This document shows, in pieces, positions 1 through 3,064 of a stretch of DNA of 6,673 bases. Source of the DNA: Candidatus Zixiibacteriota bacterium (GTDB taxonomy: Bacteria > SM23-81); the NCBI GenBank assembly GCA_030628225.1, contig DAOVRJ010000140.1:1-6673 (forward strand), written 5' to 3'. Position numbers and translations under genes: made by a program. Position 1 is the first letter of the stretch; each line of letters starts with the position of its first letter. The notes beneath the pieces are model-generated. The model was not told where the DNA came from. It ran no database searches and saw only the letters and a program-made list of their open reading frames with translations.

Positions 1-807
1 GACCTGGAGGAATACGACTGGCTGCACCTGCATCACGAGGATTTCACCGGCCAGTTCAGCAAATTCATCGCCTTCCGCAACCAGGAGTGGTACCGACGGA
101 TGAAGATCGGGGCCGAGGCCATGGCTCGCAAAATGGGCTTCGCCAAGGTCCCGGATGAAAAAAAGGCCGTGGCCAGAGCCATCCGCGATTACGTGACTCG
201 CGGCGGTTTCCTCTTCGCCATGTGCTGTGCGCCCAACACGATAGACATCGCTCTTGCCGCCGAGGGGGTCGACATCGTGCCCACCGAATACGACGGTGAC
301 CCGGTGGACGCCAACTGCCAGGCCAGATTGGATTTCTCCAAAACCTTCGCCTTCGAGAACTTCGTTCTGGAAACCAACCCCTACTTCAGCCCTTTCGCCA
401 ACATCGACGTCAACCGGGTGAACACGCCGGGGCGGCTGAAGGCCCTGGATTTTACCCTGTTTGATTTCTCGGCCAAGTACGACCCCGTGCCCACTATGCT
501 GGTGCAGGATCACGTGGCTTACATAAAAGGCTACTATGGCCTGGCCACATCTTTTAACAAGGCCTTGATCAAAAAATCGGTAACCATCCTGGGAGAGGTG
601 GAAGGGAAAAACAGGGTCAAGTACCTGCACAGCAACCTGGGGCGGGGAACCTTCACCTTTTTTGGGGGACACGATCCCGAGGATTACGAGCACGCCATCG
701 GCGACCCGCCCACCCAGCTCTCCCTGCACAAGAACTCGCCGGGATACAGGTTGATCCTCAACAATATACTATTCCCCGCAGCCAGGAAGCGGGAGAGGAA
801 GACGTGA
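1..807 (+). CDS. Conserved 'asparagine synthetase B'-named family protein, 5'-truncated by window edge
   Basis: Frame 1 is open from base 1 to the TGA at 805-807, giving 268 residues. The true start lies upstream, because the ATG at 100 falls inside conserved sequence: the 33 codons before it include the family hallmark LHLHHEDFTGQF. Other segments I recognise from Bacteroidota homologues are GGFLFAMC, DIALAAEGVDI, DFSKTFAF, FGGHDPEDY and the C-terminal NSPGYRLILNNILFPAA followed by a basic tail. From memory, full-length members are about 420 aa, so roughly 150 residues are missing. These proteins are often labelled asparagine synthetase B, but nothing visible here resembles a glutamine amidotransferase or ATP-pyrophosphatase domain, so I do not endorse that activity; the function is unknown. 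The next gene, 325 bp away, encodes a PorV-like outer-membrane protein. Family recognition is firm and function is not. Confidence 0.85.
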   Translation, partial: DLEEYDWLHLHHEDFTGQFSKFIAFRNQEWYRRMKIGAEAMARKMGFAKVPDEKKAVARAIRDYVTRGGFLFAMCCAPNTIDIALAAEGVDIVPTEYDGDPVDANCQARLDFSKTFAFENFVLETNPYFSPFANIDVNRVNTPGRLKALDFTLFDFSAKYDPVPTMLVQDHVAYIKGYYGLATSFNKALIKKSVTILGEVEGKNRVKYLHSNLGRGTFTFFGGHDPEDYEHAIGDPPTQLSLHKNSPGYRLILNNILFPAARKRERKT

Positions 808-824
808 CCTTATCAGTAATAAAA

Positions 825-845
825 CTGGATGCTGGATACTGGTTA
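825..845 (+). repeat. Short heptamer tandem array, 3 units
   Basis: CTGGATG, CTGGATA and CTGGTTA begin at 825, 832 and 839, an exact 7-bp period. The GGAT core is the one used in the longer heptamer array at 933-988. It lies just after the stop codon of the upstream gene. Confidence 0.6.
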
Positions 846-889
846 AAAACTTGCTTGTAGAAGACATTAAGCGGAATCCATAAAGTCTT

Positions 890-909
890 AATGTTGATAA
901 TCCAACATT
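890..909. repeat. Perfect 7-bp inverted repeat (possible hairpin)
   Basis: AATGTTG (890-896) and CAACATT (903-909) flank a 6-nt loop. A second pairing, CGGAAT (872-877) with ATTCCG (907-912), competes for the same right arm, so two alternative RNA folds are possible. No T-tract follows, so this is not called a terminator. Confidence 0.4.
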
Positions 910-932
910 CCGGAACAAGATTTTAAGATATA

Positions 933-988
933 GGATCAAGAACTGGGGATGGGGGATCGGGGAACGAGGATCAAGGATCGAGGATCCG
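933..988 (+). repeat. Degenerate heptamer tandem array, 8 units (consensus GGATCNN)
   Basis: Units start at 933, 940, 947, 954, 961, 968, 975 and 982, an unbroken 7-bp phase. They read GGATCAA, GAACTGG, GGATGGG, GGATCGG, GGAACGA, GGATCAA, GGATCGA, GGATCCG. The first four bases are conserved and the last three vary. The array lies in non-coding DNA, and a 7-bp period is not a multiple of three, so it is not a coding repeat. Confidence 0.8.
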
Positions 989-996
989 CCTTTCTC

Positions 997-1071
997 AACT
1001 CTCCCAACTCTCAACTCGCCAAACTCTTTCAACTCTCTGAACTCCCCCAACTCGCTCAACTCTCTAAACTT
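997..1071 (+). repeat. Degenerate nonamer tandem array, 9 units (consensus AACTCNNNN)
   Basis: AACTC (last unit AACTT) recurs at 997, 1006, 1013, 1022, 1031, 1040, 1049, 1058 and 1067. Spacing is 9 bp everywhere except one 7-bp step (1006 to 1013). The spacer bases are pyrimidine-rich and variable. The array follows the 933-988 heptamer array after an 8-bp gap. The reverse-complement version (GAGTT, 9-bp period) occurs beyond the downstream gene at 2167-2207. Confidence 0.8.
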
Positions 1072-1075
1072 CTTC

Positions 1076-1110
1076 CACGCCACACGCATTACACATCACG
1101 CAACACGCAA
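1076..1110 (+). repeat. Heptamer tandem array, 5 units (consensus CACGCAW)
   Basis: Units start at 1076, 1083, 1090, 1097 and 1104: CACGCCA, CACGCAT, TACACAT, CACGCAA, CACGCAA. The phase is an exact 7 bp. The array ends 22 bp before the ATG of the PorV-like gene, so it occupies the place of the expected promoter and leader. No Shine-Dalgarno sequence of useful strength is visible there. Confidence 0.7.
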
Positions 1111-1132
1111 CCAGATAAGGCAACGCGCCAAA

Positions 1133-2092
1133 ATGACGCACATCAAACACATATTCCGACCGATCCTCCCGATCTTACTGGTTATCAGCGTCTGGCCGTT
1201 AACCGCCCTGGCCCAGACCAGCAATATCCCGGCGGCCTTCCTGGACATCGGGTACGGAGCCAGGCCCATGGGCATGGGCGGCGCCTTCGTGGCCATCGCC
1301 GACGACGCCAATGCGATCCTGCACAATCCCGCCGGCCTTGCCCGCCTGGACAGGACACAGCTCACCGGCATGTACGCCAACCAGATGGGCCTGGTACCTT
1401 ATGGTTTTGTGGGTTTCGCCCGACCCCTCTGGCAAAGGATGGGCCTGGGTGGGGGGGCCATCTTCTCCGGCGACGAGGCCCTGCGGGAGATAACAGCGTT
1501 GCTCTCCGTGGCCCGGCGGCTAATACCCGCCCTGGACATCGGTCTCAGCGCCAAGATGCGCTGGGCCACTTACGGGAATAACGCCGATGGCGCCTGGGAT
1601 CCCGGAGGGGGCAACCGCTAGGTACAGGGTCAGGCCCTGGGTTTTGGCTTCGACCTGGGTCTGCTTTACAACCCGACCGAGAGAACCAGCGTGGGCCTGA
1701 TGTGGCGCGACATCCTGGCGCCGGTCACCTGGGAGGCCAACAACGATGCCGGCACAGCCCGGGGTGGGGGGGAATCGATCCCCATGGCGCTCGTTCTGGG
1801 GACGGCCCTCCGGCTGGGTGATGGGTCGAGCTTGTCTCTGAACCTGGACCGCTCGCTGAGCTCCGACGCCTGTGACCGGATCAGCCTGGGCTACGAGAAC
1901 CGGCTGTGGGAGATAGTCTCCGTCCGTGCCGGATTCGGCCAGCAGATCAACGCCGATCCGGACAGGCTCTACTCGCTGGGCATGGGTCTGGAGAGTGATG
2001 TTCTCTCGACCTGGCATCTCGCTTTCGATCTCGCTTACCTGTTTCATGAGCTGGCCAACACGCCGAGGGTGTCGCTGACGATTGGATTTTAA
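1133..2092 (+). pseudogene. PorV/UPF0164-like outer-membrane beta-barrel protein, interrupted by in-frame TAG
   Basis: One frame runs from ATG 1133 to TAA 2090-2092 (319 codons before the stop), broken only by TAG at 1619-1621 (codon 163). The upstream half has a signal peptide (basic start, hydrophobic core, likely cut after ALA near residue 27). It then carries the PorV/PorQ/UPF0164 hallmark: AAFLDIGYGARPMGMGGAF, then VAIADDANAILHNPAGLA. The downstream half continues at once with VQGQALGFGFDLGLLYNPTE, amphipathic barrel-like strands, and a terminal Phe (VSLTIGF) typical of outer-membrane barrels. The total matches the usual family length of about 300-350 aa. If the TAG is real, the products would be a 162-aa fragment and perhaps a restart at ATG 1691 (133 codons). 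PorV relatives are outer-membrane proteins linked to type IX secretion, but no other such component is present. Readthrough or sequencing error cannot be excluded. The start has no strong Shine-Dalgarno sequence. Confidence 0.75.
1619..1621 (+). other. Premature in-frame TAG within the PorV-like gene
   Basis: The codons read GGC AAC CGC TAG GTA CAG GGT CAG, and homology-like barrel sequence continues in the same frame. One substitution (for example from TAT, TAC, TGG or CAG) explains it. TAG also ends the genes at 4889-4891 and 6309-6311, so genome-wide reassignment of TAG to a sense codon is unlikely. Confidence 0.8.
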
Positions 2093-2114
2093 GCGAAGCA
2101 GACTTGCCGCTGTG

Positions 2115-2147
2115 AAAAGCCCGGCCGGTATTGGCAGGGCTTTTTTT
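2115..2147 (+). terminator. Rho-independent terminator of the PorV-like gene
   Basis: AAAAGCCC (2115-2122) pairs with GGGCTTTT (2137-2144). An inner GCC/GGC pair (2124-2126 with 2133-2135) lies beyond a G/A mismatch, and the apical loop is 6 nt. Seven Ts at 2141-2147 form the tract. It begins 22 bp after the TAA, the expected position. It suggests the locus was an active transcription unit and separates it from the downstream operon. Confidence 0.88.
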
Positions 2148-2166
2148 ATTTTGGGGAAGAGATAGA

Positions 2167-2207
2167 GAGTTATGAGAGTTGAGAGAGTTAAGGGAGTTTA
2201 GCGAGTT
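2167..2207 (-). repeat. Nonamer tandem array, inverted orientation (GAGTT, 5 units)
   Basis: GAGTT starts at 2167, 2176, 2185, 2194 and 2203, an exact 9-bp period. This is the reverse complement of the AACTC core at 997-1071, so the PorV-like gene and its terminator lie between two inverted nonamer arrays. Confidence 0.75.
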
Positions 2208-2230
2208 GGGAGCTTCTTGAGCTCGTAGCT

Positions 2231-2259
2231 TGGAACTCGGAGCCCGGAGTGCCACTCCG
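2231..2259 (-). repeat. Heptamer array (GGANNNN, 3 units) ending in a small hairpin
   Basis: GGAACTC, GGAGCCC and GGAGTGC begin at 2232, 2239 and 2246. The last unit also forms CGGAGT (2245-2250) / ACTCCG (2254-2259) with a 3-nt loop. TGGAACTCGGA at 2231-2241 is the exact reverse complement of TCCGAGTTCCA at 2292-2302, linking it as an inverted copy to the next heptamer array. Confidence 0.6.
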
Positions 2260-2290
2260 TCCCCTTTTAATTCGATCTTAATTTCTTTCG

Positions 2291-2318
2291 TTCCGAGTTC
2301 CACGTTCCGCATTCCGCG
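2291..2318 (+). repeat. Heptamer array, 4 units (TTCCNNN)
   Basis: TTCCGAG, TTCCACG, TTCCGCA and TTCCGCG start at 2291, 2298, 2305 and 2312, an exact 7-bp period. GTTCCACGTTC (2297-2307) is the exact reverse complement of GAACGTGGAAC (2575-2585), across the GC-rich island. Confidence 0.7.
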
Positions 2319-2327
2319 CTCGGTGGC

Positions 2328-2366
2328 AACTCATTAACTCAGTAAACTCATTAAACTCTCCAACTT
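2328..2366 (+). repeat. Nonamer array, 5 units (AACTC core)
   Basis: AACTC (last unit AACTT) starts at 2328, 2336, 2345, 2354 and 2362, with spacings of 8, 9, 9 and 8 bp. Same core and orientation as 997-1071. It abuts a T6 run and a G7 run that mark the left edge of the GC-rich island. Confidence 0.65.
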
Positions 2367-2370
2367 TTTT

Positions 2371-2516
2371 GGGGGGGAGGTTTCCCCCTCGCTCCGGCCC
2401 GCGTGGCGCCGCGCGCCACCGGCTGGCTATGGCCTTCGGCCATACCGTCCTTGCTCATCCGCCGCGGCCGGCCGCCAGCCTCGCGGTCCTCCGCTACCCC
2501 CTCGTGGCGGGGATGA
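2371..2516. repeat. GC-rich, palindrome-dense island (REP/MITE-like, non-coding)
   Basis: This block contains many inverted repeats. GGGGGA (2373-2378) pairs with TCCCCC (2383-2388). GTGGCGC (2403-2409) pairs with GCGCCAC (2413-2419). TATGGCC (2428-2434) pairs with GGCCATA (2438-2444). There is a perfect 12-bp palindrome at 2464-2475. GGCTGGC (2421-2427) pairs with GCCAGCC (2474-2480), and TCATCC (2455-2460) with GGATGA (2511-2516). Together they could form a branched cruciform or RNA. Its GC content is far above the flanks, and nonamer arrays of opposite orientation border it. It has no transposase and no credible ORF. The call as a mobile or REP-like element rests on structure only. Confidence 0.55.
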
Positions 2517-2602
2517 GAGTTTGGAGGTTGATAAGAGTTCGGAGATGAGGTCGAGGGTCGGTGCTTTTCATGGTGAACGTGGAACGGAAGTCGGCTGTCG
2601 GT
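2517..2602 (-). repeat. Degenerate nonamer then heptamer arrays, inverted orientation
   Basis: GAGTT at 2517, GAGGTT at 2524 and GAGTT at 2535 form a loose nonamer-like run (steps of 8-10 bp). GGTCG follows at 2549 and 2556. A 7-bp phased run starts at 2575, 2582, 2589 and 2596 (GAACGTG, GAACGGA, AGTCGGC, TGTCGGT). Order and orientation mirror the arrays at 2291-2318 and 2328-2366 on the other side of the island. Confidence 0.5.
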
Positions 2603-2621
2603 TTCGAAGCTCGTTACGTTT

Positions 2622-2715
2622 GTCGAAATGCTTTATTCGTCAGTCGTTATAGCAATTCAGTGGTCTTTCCACGATCAACGATTCACGATCCCCGACTTAC
2701 CTAACGCATTTCGAC
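2622..2715. repeat. 10-bp perfect inverted repeat spaced by 74 bp
   Basis: GTCGAAATGC (2622-2631) is the exact reverse complement of GCATTTCGAC (2706-2715). The interior contains a heptamer array. No ORF of note lies inside. It could be the terminal repeats of a tiny non-autonomous element or simply chance. Confidence 0.4.
2671..2698 (-). repeat. Heptamer array, 4 units (ACGATNN)
   Basis: ACGATCA, ACGATTC, ACGATCC and CCGACTT follow an exact 7-bp phase (CGAT at 2672, 2679, 2686; CGAC at 2693). On the minus strand the units read GGATCGT, GAATCGT, TGATCGT, matching the GGATCNN consensus of 933-988 in inverted orientation. Confidence 0.6.
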
Positions 2716-2750
2716 GCCGATAAATGACAAGCTGTCAGCTAATTTTTTCT

Positions 2751-2770
2751 GCAGAGGCGGGAGCCTCTGC
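2751..2770. repeat. Perfect 8-bp hairpin, GGGA loop
   Basis: GCAGAGGC (2751-2758) and GCCTCTGC (2763-2770) enclose GGGA. A T6 tract (2743-2748) precedes it on the plus strand, so on neither strand does a T-tract follow the stem. It is therefore not a standard terminator and looks like an extragenic palindrome. Confidence 0.55.
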
Positions 2771-2780
2771 GCAAAAACGC

Positions 2781-2804
2781 ACGCGCGATTCATGAACCGC
2801 GCGT
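2781..2804. repeat. 24-bp near-perfect palindrome
   Basis: ACGCGCG (2781-2787) and CGCGCGT (2798-2804) flank the central palindrome TTCATGAA (2789-2796). Only the A2788/C2797 pair is mismatched. It could be a dimeric repressor site or an extragenic palindrome. It lies about 125 bp upstream of the -35 box, far for a simple operator. Confidence 0.45.
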
Positions 2805-2894
2805 GAACACGCTTCTTTGGCCTCGCTCTTCAGAATGACAAAGAGACAAAATTCCTCTCCCAACACGAACCGCGGCTGCTCTCTCATTTCCCGA

Positions 2895-2926
2895 ATCACC
2901 CGATATTTCAATCACCCAATATTTTA
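2895..2926 (+). promoter_or_regulatory. Two contiguous 16-bp direct repeats abutting the -35 box
   Basis: ATCACCCGATATTTCA (2895-2910) and ATCACCCAATATTTTA (2911-2926) match at 14 of 16 positions and end one base before the -35 hexamer. The AT-rich halves could act as an UP element, or the pair as tandem activator sites. Similarity to the other degenerate tandem arrays here makes a purely repetitive origin possible. Confidence 0.45.
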
Positions 2927-2927
2927 C

Positions 2928-2956
2928 TTGACAAATTTGCTAGCCCGTGGTAAGAT
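2928..2956 (+). promoter_or_regulatory. Sigma70-type promoter for the fibre/peptidase-like operon
   Basis: The -35 box TTGACA (2928-2933) is a perfect consensus. The spacer is exactly 17 bp and the -10 box is TAAGAT (2951-2956, 4 of 6). Transcription should start near 2962-2964, leaving a leader of about 100 nt before the ATG at 3065. This is the best promoter in the window, and no comparable one lies before the next two genes. Confidence 0.75.
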
Positions 2957-3051
2957 GGAGTTGAAAACTAAATGCGTTATTCTGACAGATTATGTTGGAT
3001 ATAAGCTCATCGACCTCAATCCGTCTTCCTTTCAAGTCTTCTCATTCTCAC

Positions 3052-3059
3052 AGGAGGTG
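3052..3059 (+). promoter_or_regulatory. Strong Shine-Dalgarno for the first fibre-like gene
   Basis: AGGAGGTG ends 5 nt before ATG 3065, a near-perfect anti-16S match that fixes the start. Confidence 0.9.
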
Positions 3060-3064
3060 CAGCC

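Noticed and set aside
851-886. Promoter for the PorV-like gene (TTG-rich box with TAAAGT)
   Set aside because: The candidate boxes match poorly and their spacing is 20 bp or more.
890-909. Terminator after the first gene
   Set aside because: The stem is only 7 A/T-rich pairs and no T-tract follows.
933-1110. CRISPR array
   Set aside because: Units are 7-9 bp with no 23-40 bp repeats or unique spacers, and no cas gene is present.
949-1581. 210-codon plus-strand ORF spanning the arrays and the start of the PorV-like gene
   Set aside because: Its first part is translated tandem repeat and the rest is a shifted-frame shadow of the PorV-like gene.
1619-1621. Genome-wide reassignment of TAG, for example to pyrrolysine
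   Set aside because: Two other genes in the window end naturally at TAG, followed by expected spacing or a new start site, so TAG works as a stop here.
1947-2312. 121-codon minus-strand ORF covering the end of the PorV-like gene and the inverted arrays
   Set aside because: Low-complexity translation of the nonamer repeat (runs of Asn, Ser, Leu) crossing a clear terminator, with no start signal or domain.
2725-2748. Small terminator (TGACA/TGTCA stem followed by T6)
   Set aside because: The stem is five pairs with a 3-nt loop and is separated from the Ts by five bases, and no gene ends just upstream.
3013-3058. Leader switch hiding the Shine-Dalgarno (ACCTC 3013-3017 with GAGGT 3054-3058)
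   Set aside because: Only five pairs over a 36-nt gap. That length is expected by chance and no supporting second structure was seen.
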